Assembly: GCA_013339765.2 (NCBI GenBank)
Contig: CM023449.1
Span: 201,897,422 to 201,961,421 of the forward strand
Source: Haemaphysalis longicornis
Lineage: Eukaryota > Arthropoda > Arachnida > Ixodida > Ixodidae
Direction of reading: 5' to 3'
Length of the DNA stretch: 64,000 bases
Positions within the stretch are counted from its first letter, which is position 1, and every line of letters begins with the position of its first letter. The notes under the pieces were generated by a model that was given only the letters and a program-made list of their open reading frames with translations, did no database searches and was not told where the DNA came from. A program made the position numbers and the translations under genes. This document shows, one piece after another, positions 34,384 to 45,480 of the stretch.

Positions 34384-35469
34384 CAGTGGTTCCCCTACGG
34401 GAAGATGACGACGCTGGTTGAACGCGAAGCTATCTCGTGATGGATTCTTTGGTTGGCCAATCCCTAGAGGCATCCTACCACAATCATCATCAGCGGAGCC
34501 TGGCCAGGCATGCGCAGTGGGGCTGCGGACGGCGGACAACAACGACAAGGACAAGGGAGGGAGGGACACAGCCCCGAGCATGAAATGCTCAGCATCTGAA
34601 AGCAGGCTAAAGTCAGATATGAGTATCCTCTATTTTGAATTACGCTTTGTAGGAGGTGCATCACAACCCCGTTGCACATGCTTTTCGCAACTGCATGCAA
34701 CGACTTGCACAAAGAAATCTGCACGCTCGGCGTGTAGATCGTTATGATTATTAGAGTAATCTACAGCGCCTGATAGGGCAAACACCGCTTCTCGGTATGG
34801 GCTGCGAAAGCGAAGCGCCACGTTACACAGGTTGTCGCCAGATTTCGTAGTGTCGTAAATGCATTCCAGACGTTCAAAGTGAAGAAATGATTGAATAATT
34901 ATTTTTTACTTCTCTGTTTTGCTACAAGTTGATGTTACCTGAGATAAAAGTCCTTCCAATCAGACAGCAGCGAGGAGTCTTGGGGCTCAGGCGGCGTTTT
35001 CGGTCGTCTTCCCCAGAGCATGAGGCCCGGATCAAAGCACAACGCTATGGCGGCATAATACTGTGACGTAGCATTGTTTATTTCTGGCTGTTTCTTATAT
35101 ATCTTGGCGTACAAGCCCGTAGGATGTGTGCAAGGTCGCCCTTTCGGAGAATACCTTGGAAAGTATTGTACAGCCCGGGATAACGCTAACTGTAATGTCA
35201 TGGACAAATCAAACGCGAACGGGAAAATACGAACCAGAACGCACGGATAGCGCACGTAATTTCGGCGCACTTCGAAATTTTGCATCGCTAAGTTTCAAAA
35301 GCAAAATTGGGAATTTTCAGGTAGACGAAGAGTGCGCCATTATTCGGCCTCAAGGAATAGGGTTTTTAACTTTGGCGTGTTCTGGTTTATATTTTCGTGC
35401 AGTTCATTTGTTCTGGACTGTGCCTCAGTGGCTATGGAAATACACCTGATAAAGACAGGCGCCACGCGA

Positions 35470-38390
35470 CTGATTGCCTTCTGTTAAGGGTCCCGTTTCC
35501 CATCATCTAATGAAAATAACAGGATGTGGCACTTGGGGAACCAACAAACAAGTGCGGGTTGTCGGCGACTTCAACGGGCACATTCAGGACATCGACGGGT
35601 TGCATGGCTATAATGGTGGCCTAATAGCTGGCCTGGCTGAGAAGCTCTCTCTCGATATAGCGAACCTGCGCGGAAACTGAAAAGGTGCATTTACGGGGCA
35701 TGCCCGCAATACGCTTAGCTGCATTGACTAAGTACTTCTAATATCTACAGTGGAAACAAATATTAGGCAATTCTACATTGCGGAAGGTGGTCTCTTCAGC
35801 GTGGGAAGTGACCACAGCCGAATCAAGCTCTTTCGTCACATCGTTACACTTAAAACCTGTACGACAGCACCGAAAACCCGCCAAGCGATGTCTGCCGGCC
35901 GCTGCGCTGCATGCAGTGCAGTTGCCAACAAATTCGAATCCAGCGCCATTTACGCAAGAAAGACAACGTATTCCGACTTTTTCGACTAGCAAGAGAGAAA
36001 CACGCCCAAGCTTGAGGTTCCCGCCGGCTCTCGTGGAGGTGCTCAACGAAAGCGGAAGTGGTACAGCGAAATCAAAAAGCCCCTTTGGATGCGCAGTGCA
36101 GCTAAACGGGTATACAGGTATGAAGGGAAAAACATCCCAGCAAGTCAATGGTTCCACCCGTGGGACGAGTGCCTGCGCTGCAAACCCGCAATGCAAGTTT
36201 GTCCAACCCAAAATCGCAGCAAGCGACCAAAGGTGACTGGAGGAGGAGATCACTACAGCAGGCCACAAAAACGCGCAGAAAGTTTGGGTCTACGTTTCAT
36301 ACTTCAACCTCAAGCCGCAACTGCCAACGAGTTGAGATGAAGTGAGGGGAGACAAGTGCACGATCTGCTTCCATCCCTTACCCTGAGAAAATCTTTCGCA
36401 GTGTGACACCCAACCAATGTGACGTCCAACAGATAGCCAGCCCTGTAGGGGTGCAGCCAAATGAACGGGACTTATACATGATGGACTGCCAATGCGAGGT
36501 GCCACGGCGGATGCTCAAATGTGCTCTTGCCCGCATTGAGGTACACACGGCATGTGTACTCGACGGTATACCTGCGGAACTGATGAAGTGCCTGGGGGAA
36601 CAGGCGCAAGGAGACCTCGCAGCAATATTCACTGGCATATTCCAAGGCGACCACATTTCAGCGGCACGACTACCGGGACAATTGTCTGTAGTACCGAAAA
36701 AAGGCGGTGACAGTATACACCTTTTGCCTAGGTTATTAGGCTTAAATGAGCGAGTGTACGGCTGAAAGTGGTTGATTGACAGAGCTACAAAACGGGTCCA
36801 GAATTTCAGACGGGACCATCCGGTTGACGGCAACCGGTTTATTCTCTCTCAACGCATACAATTCGCAGTAAATGAGTCCCGGGGCCTGGTAACGTGCTAT
36901 CTGGAGGTCATTAAGTCATATGAAAACATGCTGTAGGAAATTATCTTACAAAACGTGAGCAAGCTGGCCATGGAGCAAACGAATTGACCTCCTGCGGCGC
37001 TTATATGCCGATAACAAGGCGGTGGCATGTCTCACGGAAGTCCATACAGAGCCGTTGGAAATATGCCATGGACTAAAGCAGGGGTTTATGCTATCCCAGC
37101 TGCTATATATGCACGTAGCGGATCGATAAAAATACCTTATTGCGTCGGGACATGGTTTCACGTTGCTTTATAACGAAGATGAACTCCAACCAATCTGTAC
37201 GCTTGCAGGGCTAGTTTTCGCCGACGACCTTGTCATACAATCTGAAAGTGTCCCCTAGCTACAGGACTGTTTATCACCTCGGCTGAGCATCAATAACCAC
37301 TGAAGCTGACCTTCAAAACACGCAAGTCAGCAGCCCACACTCGCGGTGTTCTGCTGCCTGGAGGTGAAGAGGTCCCTTCTATCCAAAGCTACTGCTACTT
37401 TGGCGCAACGTTCAGCACCACTGGTGACACGTACGTTACTGACGAGGCGCTGCAGAAAGAAAAATGAAGCAGTGCCTCCGGAGCTTCCGCAGACGGTGCT
37501 CGTAGGGGTGTAGTCGATACCTGTTGGCCCGTAAACTAGACAGATCGGTACACGTCGCATGTCTCACTTTTACGAACGCCGGAGAGTGTGTGGGTCAGCG
37601 CCAACACGTGGGTGGCTCGAGCGTGGTGATCGAGAGGTGGGCCGCCTTGCCTTGGGCTGCCATAGAGGAGTGCCTGAGGAAGACACATCGGGTGACCTAG
37701 GGTGTTCAACGTTTGCGGCTGTCGAAACCATCAGCAAGATCGCGCTAGAGGAGAGACTCCGGGTCATGAACGACAAAAGCTGGGCGCGGCGACTACTATG
37801 ACACAAGGGACTCAGGGGTGCACGGACAAAATGGTAGAACAGCCTCTACTACCTGCGTCCGAAATTTGGCTTCACTACCAGCCGGATAGAGGTGTGCCCG
37901 GTGTGCAAGATGATCGTGAAGATGCGCGCCAAAGTGAGCGAAGGGGAAACCACTCATTGACGGACCGCAGTGCATCAAAAGGCCCCACCTAAACTATATT
38001 GCTGCCCTAGGGAAGAGATAGGCCGGATGTATGTCTACGACAACAGTAGCGGCAACGCGCTCCTCCTCATAGGCCCGTGAAGGGGAACTGCGCATGATGC
38101 GGTACTGTCGGCGCTAAGGCTAAACTCCGGAAGTACAAGGCGCAAACCGCAGTGCATGCGGCCTGCATCAAGAAAGCATCGAGCACATGGTGCCGCACTG
38201 CCATATCATGCTCCCTCCCGTCAGAGTGTATGCCCCGCCAAGAAAGCATCAGAACTGACGAGGACATTTACAACGCCACAGTTATCAACACGACGAAAAA
38301 GTGACTGCAACTCTGGCGGTGATAGCTTCGCCTTGTTGCAGCTGTGGCGACGTTGTACAGAACTCGAGTGAACTGCAGTGAATGGTGAGA
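35470..38390 (+). mobile_element. Long decayed LINE with APE endonuclease and reverse transcriptase
   Basis: Segments in element order on the plus strand follow. Endonuclease: 'VVGDFNGHIQD' (35559-35591) with the catalytic GDFN, 'GYNGGLIAGLAEKLSL' (about 35608-35655), 'GHARNTLSCID' (35699-35731) and 'GSDHSRIKL' (about 35807-35832, the SDH motif). Reverse transcriptase: 'VLDGIPAELMKCLG' (36558-36599), 'LSVVPKKGGD' (36682-36711), 'LYADNKAV' (about 37000-37024), 'HGLKQGFMLSQLLYM' (the VKQG.PLSP.L block, about 37069-37112) and FADD at 37217-37228. C-terminal part: 'VYDNSSGNALL' (about 38035-38067). Many stops and frameshifts are present. It spans nearly a full pol ORF, which is rare for decayed LINEs. 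Confidence 0.85.
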
Positions 38391-38854
38391 GCGTAGTGAA
38401 CATACATGCATATGTATTGGAACCTTCAGTCTGCTGCTCGGCAGCGACGGTGCAGTGACTTCAGGCATTCAGCACTTTTTTAAACTCGGCTCCCGCACTT
38501 AGTTATCCATGCGTTACAAAGGGTTCCTGGCCACAATCATAATCGATCGAAACAATCTTCATAATCGAACGAAACGATCTTCGAAGGTTTATGTCCAGGA
38601 GGCATGTCGAACACGGACGGCCCTGGCGGCAACCTTCAAGCGGAATTTCAAAACTAGATGAAAAGAAGGGACAACGAGCCTTTCGCGTTCACATTCTCAG
38701 GTTGTTCTAAGCAACGCCGGTAATTATGGGGGATTTAACCTCTAAGAGAGTCGCTGCTAATTGATTGAATTAGTCATTGAATATGTGCGCGCACGTACCC
38801 GTGGGCGTGGACGACTTATCTAGTACAGGAACAACATGAATTTTGAAGAAACAA
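38391..38854. other. Unannotated sequence
   Basis: Nothing recognised apart from an imperfect local duplication around 38540-38585 ('cataatcgatcgaaacaatctt' versus 'cataatcgaacgaaacgatctt'). Confidence 0.4.
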
Positions 38855-39088
38855 CCCGGCGCTGTGGCTCAGTGGCTAAGGCGTTGTTCGCCTGAGTCCA
38901 AGTTCACGGTTCAATTTCTGAACGCGGCGGCTGCTTTTCTGATTTAAACGAAAAGTAAAAACGCCCATGTGTTCGACATTCCAGCGTGCGTTACGGATCC
39001 CCAGGTTGTCAAAATTAATCCACAGCCCTCCGCTATGGCGCGCCTCATGGCCTGTGTATCGACAGTGCGTTACACCTACATAATCGGT
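38855..39088 (+). mobile_element. Ruka-type SINE, full head, short tail
   Basis: The head has an A-box region 'TGGCTCAGTGGCTAAGGCG' and B box 'GGTTCAATTTC' (38908-38918). The body has 'tccccaggttgtcaaaattaatcc' and 'gctatggcgcgcctcatgg'. The end is 'gcgttacacctacataatcgg'. The AATC tail is absent or eroded, so the copy is older than those at 4728 and 30302. Confidence 0.88.
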
Positions 39089-39535
39089 CAAGTTTGACCC
39101 AACCGCGCGCGTTAGGAGCCGATAGTCCGCAGTAAACGATTTCTCAACAATGACACACGCTTCTGCGTGTAGAACAGATCTGTGTCAAATAGCGTCATAA
39201 TTTTCACCTTGAAGAATCTTTTAATAAAGAATTTTTCCTAAACTCTGAGGTATAACAAGACAAAACTCTGCGCGTGCAAGACAGCTAGAAAAGATCCAGC
39301 CTATTTGTGTCTGACAAATAAAAATATTGGCACCGATACGCTCAAGTGATAAAGAAGCACAAAACATGAACCTGGCTTTTTCTTTCAAAACCATTACGCG
39401 GGTAGTGAGGCGCACTAGAGAGTCCCACGGAATAACTCATGTCACCAGGCACCTTTGACGTGCGCCAAAAGGAATCACACCCGCTTGTTAAGCCCCTTCC
39501 CTCGCCTGAAAAAAAGCTAACCCGCTATAAATTTT
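39089..39535. other. Unannotated sequence
   Basis: Nothing recognised. Confidence 0.4.
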
Positions 39536-40275
39536 GATCAATTGGGCCCCCCAGGCGGCACAGAAAGTGTGCCCCAAGACCGGCCCGTCTATGGCCGCTT
39601 TCTGGCATGTCCGGCCAGCATCCAGGTTCTGGCAGCCACTGATCATGCGTTGAACGGCCAACATTCGGCAACCAGCGCTTCGGCGTTTTTCCGTCCGCCC
39701 GTGTCCGGACGTACAACGGCAGCTAACCGGCTGCCAGATATTCAGTTCTCTTACGGCTGCCGATGTTGAGAAAGAGAACGGCCGAAGTACGGCCTTAGGG
39801 CATCCGTTTTTTCTTCGGGAAGCGGTAATCGGCCGAAGCACGGCAAGCGACCGGCCACAGAATATGCGTATTCTTGCGGCAGTTGGTGTTCGAAAGGAGA
39901 CGGGCCGGAGCGCGGCTGCCGTGCATTCGTTGTTTCAACGGTGAACCGCGCGTCCGGCGGACGTACGGCCCCAGAATATACGTTTTTCATTCGGTTGGCT
40001 GTCCTCGGCCGAATTACGGCAAGCGAATGGCCACAGAATATTTGGCAACCGGTGTTCAAGAGGAGACCGGCCTACGTAAGGTATCTGGTTATACGTCATT
40101 TTTTCGGCAAACGGCATACAGCCGAACAACGGCTCGCGCCTGGGCGCCGAGAATTCATGCACAGACGTGTTTGGAAGGAGACCGACCGGTTTTTTCCTGG
40201 GGGCAGAAAAAGCCGTTATGGAGCCGAACGACGGGGGACGCGTTTTTCATCCGCTCCGTGTTTTCTACGTTTTAA
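39536..40275 (-). repeat. GC-rich CGGCC repeat, left block
   Basis: A GC-rich region dense in 'cggcc', 'ggccgaa' and 'acggc'. It contains internal sub-repeats on 'ggccacagaatat' (about 39855, 39964 with a variant, 40029) and 'ggtgttc.a.aggagac' (about 39886, 40049). Its left end (39540-39650), reversed, aligns with 43480-43575. Many open frames on both strands follow from the lack of A/T-rich stops and are not genes. Confidence 0.65.
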
Positions 40276-40960
40276 ATGAACGAACATCGTTGTCAAACAG
40301 TAATGAGTGTTCTCGGTGAACGGGCAAGGTGCAAGGACTCACTGGACATTAGCAGGGAACCTTTTAGGCCATCGAAATGTCATTTATTGCCACAAGAAGA
40401 CTGTGCCACACCGACGGGTGAGCTAAGCCTCGCCAGTCATCGCCGCTACCACGCCTCGGCCGCCGGCTTCGTCGACGCATCAGCTCTAGGCTATTCGCCC
40501 GCTCAAGAAATGGAGAGCATTGGAGAGATCGACCCGCCAGAGATGTCCGATCCGAGATGGAGATGGTTCACCAAAAAATAACTGGCCTTCAAGGGCGTCG
40601 AGCAAGCGGCCACCACGCAGGAGCTAAACCGCCACCATGTCAAGGACTCCCCACCAAAGAAAGGCAAGTGCGAGCAAAAGCGGAAGTTATTCTGCTTACA
40701 ATTAAACTGCGACAAGCAATGTTGCACTATGTTGTTGGTGATAAACGTAGAAGAGACTCGCTCGTGCATTGGTAGGATCAACTTCATGCCCTGCACTATG
40801 TTACTTCAGGGGATTTTACGACTGCCTATTTAGAAAAAAATTATTTTAAATTTGCGATAACAACAGAGCCTTGTCACTGACGAAGCCTAGCTGTTAATTT
40901 AGTTCCGATGTTTGAAGGTGAGCTCAGCTACTCTTGGGATATGACTCATTTGGGTAAACA
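40276..40960. other. Unannotated sequence
   Basis: Moderately GC-rich on the left. A 101-codon frame at 40276-40581 has no recognisable motif; it starts next to the repeat and could be chance. Confidence 0.35.
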
Positions 40961-40961
40961 T

Positions 40962-42185
40962 AATCGCCAGCATCCTAGCAAACACGGATTTTGTCAGGAT
41001 TTTCTTGCTCAACGCAGATTGTTGAGTTCACGCACGATTTGGCTCTTGCAATAGATAAGCTTAAAGTAGTTGACTGTATATTCTTGGACTGCAAAAAAGC
41101 AAATGATGGTGTTGCATATCACTTTCTGCGTAGTACATTTCATCCTATGAACTGAATGAATCGGTTTTTGCATTGTTATTACTATTGGCCCTATAGCTTT
41201 GTTCAAAAGTACTGTGTAGTTAACCGGACTATAGCGAATGAACGTGATTCCGTATACCTGCAGCTTTATTCGAATTTAGTAACATCCTGGTGTGCTGATT
41301 CAGAAAAGTTTTTGGATGTTAAACAGTGTGTTAACGGCACCTTTACAAGAAAACCTTCATTCCAATTGGATACGTATACCGTAAATTATGCTGCTGTGAC
41401 AACGGCCGAGGAATATAAATACCTAGGAGTTTATTTAGGGAGTGGTAAGAGGTCAAATAGGCAGGTTCACACCATAAAAGTTACGGCTGCGTATGTTTTT
41501 GGCTTTCCGAGACGAAATTTTAGTGAACCTCCATCTAACTGAAAAGAACAACCGTATTTCACTCATGTGCGCTCAATCTTGGAGTACGCATGTGTTTTCG
41601 TGGATCCCTACACCAAAGAGCTCGTTGATACGCTCGAAAACATACAGAGTATGTCAGTGCGATTCGTATTAGGTAATTGGCACGCTCAACTTAGCATGAG
41701 AGAAAGTAAAAGTAAACTGAAATTGCAGGACGTGAAAGATCACAGACGAAACCACAGGTTGAACTTTTTTCTTAATACCTATCATTCGAAAACTGTTGTA
41801 GAAGGGGAGAAGTATGTCCAAGCGCCATTCTACATATCGCAAAGTGGGACCGCTAGCTTAAAGCAAATTATTAACTTTCCTTTAAAGGTGACGCCTTGCG
41901 CGATTCATTTTATTTTACATCAATACTGCAGTGTAATTATCTTCGACGTATGATTGCATTAACTGTTTATATTGACGATTTTCAGAGCGCTTTGTAGAAA
42001 TATTTTGTTTTTTGTCTCATATTTAATGCTTAGTGTTATGTATCTCCCTTCTGTAATGCATGCAAAGGCAAGCAGGCATAAAATAAATAAATAAATAAAT
42101 AACATAAATAATAAATAAATAAATAATAAAATAAATAAATAAATAAAATAAATAATATAAATAAACTTCCAGAGGCGCAAGTTTG
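40962..42185 (+). mobile_element. CR1-like LINE, internally deleted, with (AAAT)n tail
   Basis: The palm begins with 'HGFCQDFSCSTQIVEFTHDLAL' in outline (from 40983) and domain A 'FLDCKKANDGV' (about 41082-41113). Domain B and the YADD motif are missing. The trace resumes near 41220 with 'LYSNLVTSWCADSEKF', 'FTRKPS', 'EYKYLGVYL' (about 41411-41437) and, after a stop, 'RSILEYACVFVDPYTKELVDTLENIQ' in outline (41567-41650). The 3' UTR ends in the AAAT array at 42082-42166. The loss of the catalytic motif by internal deletion makes it inactive. Confidence 0.85.
42082..42166 (+). repeat. (AAAT)n LINE tail
   Basis: Imperfect AAAT array with a few CAT interruptions, forming the 3' tail of the LINE fragment upstream. 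Confidence 0.9.
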
Positions 42186-42895
42186 CCTCCGACGGGTGAG
42201 AACCCTACGCATTCAACCTTGACCAATAAAATATTTATTGCCCTATTCGTTGCAGTATGCAAGGTTTCCTGTATGCATGCTACCATTGCTATGTTATTGG
42301 TTTGAAACAAATTATGTAACTCTAATTTTACGCCTTTCCTTGCGTGAACACAAAGGGATACAACTGCAGCCACCTGAAGCAGGGCGTCATTCGCGACGCG
42401 TCTAGAATTTTTTGAACGTAGTATGACATTAGGAGAAAATTAAGCTCTTTTGGACTATTAAGTGGTGTGGACGTATACTCATAAAAACAACATTAAAATA
42501 GATTTTAAAATGAAAGTACCTGTTCGCTCCTTCTTATGATCAGCCCTGCGCAAGTCCATCAGAAAAGTTGATCGAGTAGAAAATGTCTTTGCAAGAAAAA
42601 TGGGCAAAAACTGGACATACTTTTTTGTGAAGGAGTTATATTAAATGCTGCTGAGTGTTTTGTTGAGAACCAAAACGCTTCGTAAGGCATTCACGCCGGT
42701 TTTATATACATCAAAATTGGTCAAGCAACTGTTATAAAAATAGTTTATGTAGTCATAGCATGAAAGTGTTCCGGAATATTGCCCTAAAAGAAATTGGCTA
42801 AAAGCGGCGTAATTTATCTATCTGAAATTCAACCCACTAAAGTATGCGCCCTCCGCCGCCACCCCCCCCCCCTCCTCTTTCCCCGTTTATTACAG
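42186..42895. other. Unannotated sequence ending in a pyrimidine tract
   Basis: No gene seen. The right end is a poly-C/poly-pyrimidine tract (about 42850-42890) followed by TTATTACAG, which resembles a splice acceptor. Confidence 0.35.
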
Positions 42896-43036
42896 GTAAG
42901 CCGCCCCACAGAGGATATCAGGACCTGGACAATACATCTATTCAAGCTCTACAAAGAACTGAATATTTTCTGTGTTCGGCAGTAAATGAGGCACAGCAAT
43001 TAAAGGAACGACAATTTGTGAGCACTGTTTAATAAA
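42896..43036 (+). CDS. Candidate 3'-terminal exon, unknown product
   Basis: A strong pyrimidine tract and CAG at 42893-42895 precede an open frame of 44 codons that ends with TAA at 43030-43032, and AATAAA overlaps at 43031-43036. The peptide contains 'NTSIQALQRTEYFLCSAVN' and is not low-complexity. I recognise no family. An alternative acceptor lies at CCACAG (about 42906-42911). It may be a chance coincidence of signals; no upstream exon is known. Confidence 0.25.
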
Positions 43037-43199
43037 AGAATTTTGCTGTCAACTGAGGCTGGTAATTAAGCAAGGCTGCGCTGAAAGCTTGACGGCTGGT
43101 GGCTGCGCGCGAGCTCACTTTGATGTGGCTGCATTGGACCCGAAATTCTGGGTTTGTGCTGATTCTGCACTGCGCGAATGAGTCATCTGCTTGCGCGAC

Positions 43200-43578
43200 A
43201 TGCAGTGACCGGCCTCAGTACAGCTAACGTACTGTGGCTGAACTCCAATGCCCGTAGCACGGCCGTATGTCCGGTAGCTGTAGTCCGGCTGGAGTCCGAC
43301 GACCGCATCTCGGCTGTCCTCCGGCGGACGTACTTCGGCCGTACACGGGTGGCTTTAGAATGGCCGGAGCCCTACGGCTGGAATCTGGCCGTATGACCGT
43401 AAGCCGGTCGACTGGCCGACGGACACTGGCCGTTGAACAGCCATGGGAGTACGGCCGTATACGGCCAAAAGGCCCACATTTGGACATGGGCCGAACATGG
43501 CTGCCGGAAAACGGCCGGACAGAAAATCACCGGCCAAAGTACACCGGCCTGTTTTAGGCCGAACAGTCCTGTGCTGCC
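43200..43578 (+). repeat. GC-rich CGGCC repeat, right block
   Basis: Dense in 'acggcc' and 'ggccgta'. The right end 'ggccgaacatggctgccggaa...gtgctgcctggg' matches the reverse complement of the left end of the block at 39536, which reads 'ggccggacatgcc.agaaa...gtgccgcctgggg'. The two blocks therefore point away from each other. Open frames here are by-products of composition. Confidence 0.65.
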
Positions 43579-45130
43579 TGGGATGTGACCTGTGTCCTGC
43601 GAGTGCGGGTGACCGCGTATAGCGAGCGTGCTGAGAACGCATGGAGAGCGAAGTGCGCCTCGAGCGGACAAATGCGCCAATGGACCAGGTGGCGCAGAAA
43701 AGCGGCTCTCATAGTAGCAGACGGGGGAGTACGCAAGGGGGAACATGCGATAGCATTTGCTACCGCGGGCAGGAGAAGTGAGTGAAGGGGACGGGGGGGG
43801 AAGGGGGCGGAGAGCTACAATTACGAAGCCCGAACAGCTAAGAGCAATCAGAGCCCACCGTGGACTCTCATCACCCGACGTAGGCCCAAGTCAGTAATAC
43901 ACCATACATACACCATGTCCTCTCTTGCTCAACCACGTGCTCTATTACCCGAAATGTTTCCTTTACGCGCTCTATGCGCACGCTTACTAGACTCACCTAA
44001 TGGTGCCTCCTGACTTGCTTTCTTTGTTCCTTTCGTCTTGGTTTTCCCAGAACACACCGGTGATTTGTTTTCATGCGGGTCGGCGTTACTTCGTCGGGCG
44101 GGTTTGTGCTGGCAAAACCTTTACACTTGAAGGGTGTTTCTTCAACATTCACCATTTCAAACACCATTTATTGCCTTTATTTCAAACTAAAGTTTGTCTG
44201 ATCCTTTTCTCTGTGTTCCGCTTTGTTATTTTACTCATTAACTTAAAGGAAACGGTGGTGACACTCAGATCTAGATGTTTCGATTACAGTACATCGATCC
44301 GTGGGACGCAATTGGTTTATTTGTCGCCGTTCCGTGTATGGGTATTCCATCATTTGCACTATAAATGTAGGAAGTTCTGGGTGACCGGGATAAGTTTCTA
44401 TATATAAGGTTGTTTTGGAGAGGCAGTATTTCAAGGAAGAATGCTTTATATGATTTCCAATCCTGAAAATATTTTTTGGTAAACGCAATTCACTTGTTCC
44501 GACGCACTCATCAAAAAGGCATGAGAGTTTGTCCTCTTGTAGCCGGAAGTTTGGGGCTCCCTTATATTTTTCTTCAACTACAGCGGAAACGATCAGCCTT
44601 TACTGGTGAAAAGCGGTACCATTGTTTCCAGCGCACTTTATTTTGTGAACGCTTCTGGAGAACTTTTCGCCACCTTTCCAGAGAGAAACTAAACAAGACC
44701 CGAGCGTCTTCCCCTCTGACCATGTTCCCCTCTGAGGTTTTCGTGGATCTGAACCTACGGATAACACGACGGTGTTTTAAAGCATTAATGTGGGCCCCAT
44801 ATCTTTACACTTTCTTTGCACATGTAATTTCTGATTCCTAGAACACAGCAGGCTTTGTACATTATATCGCCCCGTTACATATACCAGAAGAATTAAAGGA
44901 CTTCAGTAAGACATGAGTCTGTACAGATCGCTGGAAGGGGTTGTAGGGGGGAGCGACCCACTGAAGAAAGCGTCCTAATAGATGCTTTGTCTTCAGCCGG
45001 AGAGTATAAAGTATTCATGTTGTAACATCGAAGCTGTTTAGAAGATCGTAATTTTTTTCTGTGCGGAGTTAAAGATACAAAGAAACTTCCGAGCGCGAGG
45101 GCGAGCCTCGCGGTTGCCACCTATAAGTCG
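43579..45130. other. Unannotated sequence
   Basis: GC-rich to about 43860, then AT-richer. A 135-codon frame at 44000-44407 and a 121-codon frame at 44476-44841 (+) show no family resemblance. Confidence 0.35.
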
Positions 45131-45161
45131 GCAAAACCAAGAAAATGCGTAGTGCTCTTGT

Positions 45162-45480
45162 GTGCGTTCTTCGCGACGACCGCCAAGCGTCCCTTGCGCA
45201 CGTTTGTCAAGCCAAGCATACCCACTTACCGAGATTGGCTAAGACTGCGGCGACCGCCCGGCCGTTAAAAACAACAAGAAAACACTGAGATCTCGTGTGT
45301 GCGTACTTCAAGCGACCGCCCAGCGTGCCCGGAGTACGTTTGTCAAGCCAAGCATATCCACGTAGTAGGGCCAAGATTGGCCAAAATATTTCAGCGTTCG
45401 CCGTAATCTTATCAGCAGATGCTCGGAACGAGAAAGACTCCAGCGTTCACCCTAATTGTGGCAATACTTACTCGTAACGA
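45162..45480 (+). repeat. Tandem duplication, about 136-bp period
   Basis: The segment starting 'tgtgcgttcttcgcgac' (45162) recurs at 45298 ('tgtgcgtacttcaagcg'), with shared 'acgtttgtcaagccaagcata.cca'. A weaker echo ('cagcgttcaccctaat', 'cagcgttcgccgtaat') follows to about 45460. Confidence 0.75.

Larger units (their letters stand above)
33860..34600 (-). mobile_element. Helitron-like remnant
   Basis: A block containing a helicase C-terminal remnant (34090-34328, minus) and two outer segments. One is near 34005-34090 and one near 34505-34590. Both recur, reversed, at 54600-54690 and 54010-54085. The helicase identity and the recurrence at a second locus argue for a rolling-circle element and its non-autonomous relative. 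The CTRR end and terminal hairpin were not identified. Confidence 0.45.

Noticed and set aside
39874..40279. 133- and 112-codon overlapping frames
   Set aside because: Frames in several phases and on both strands stay open because the repeat is GC-rich; no motif is present.
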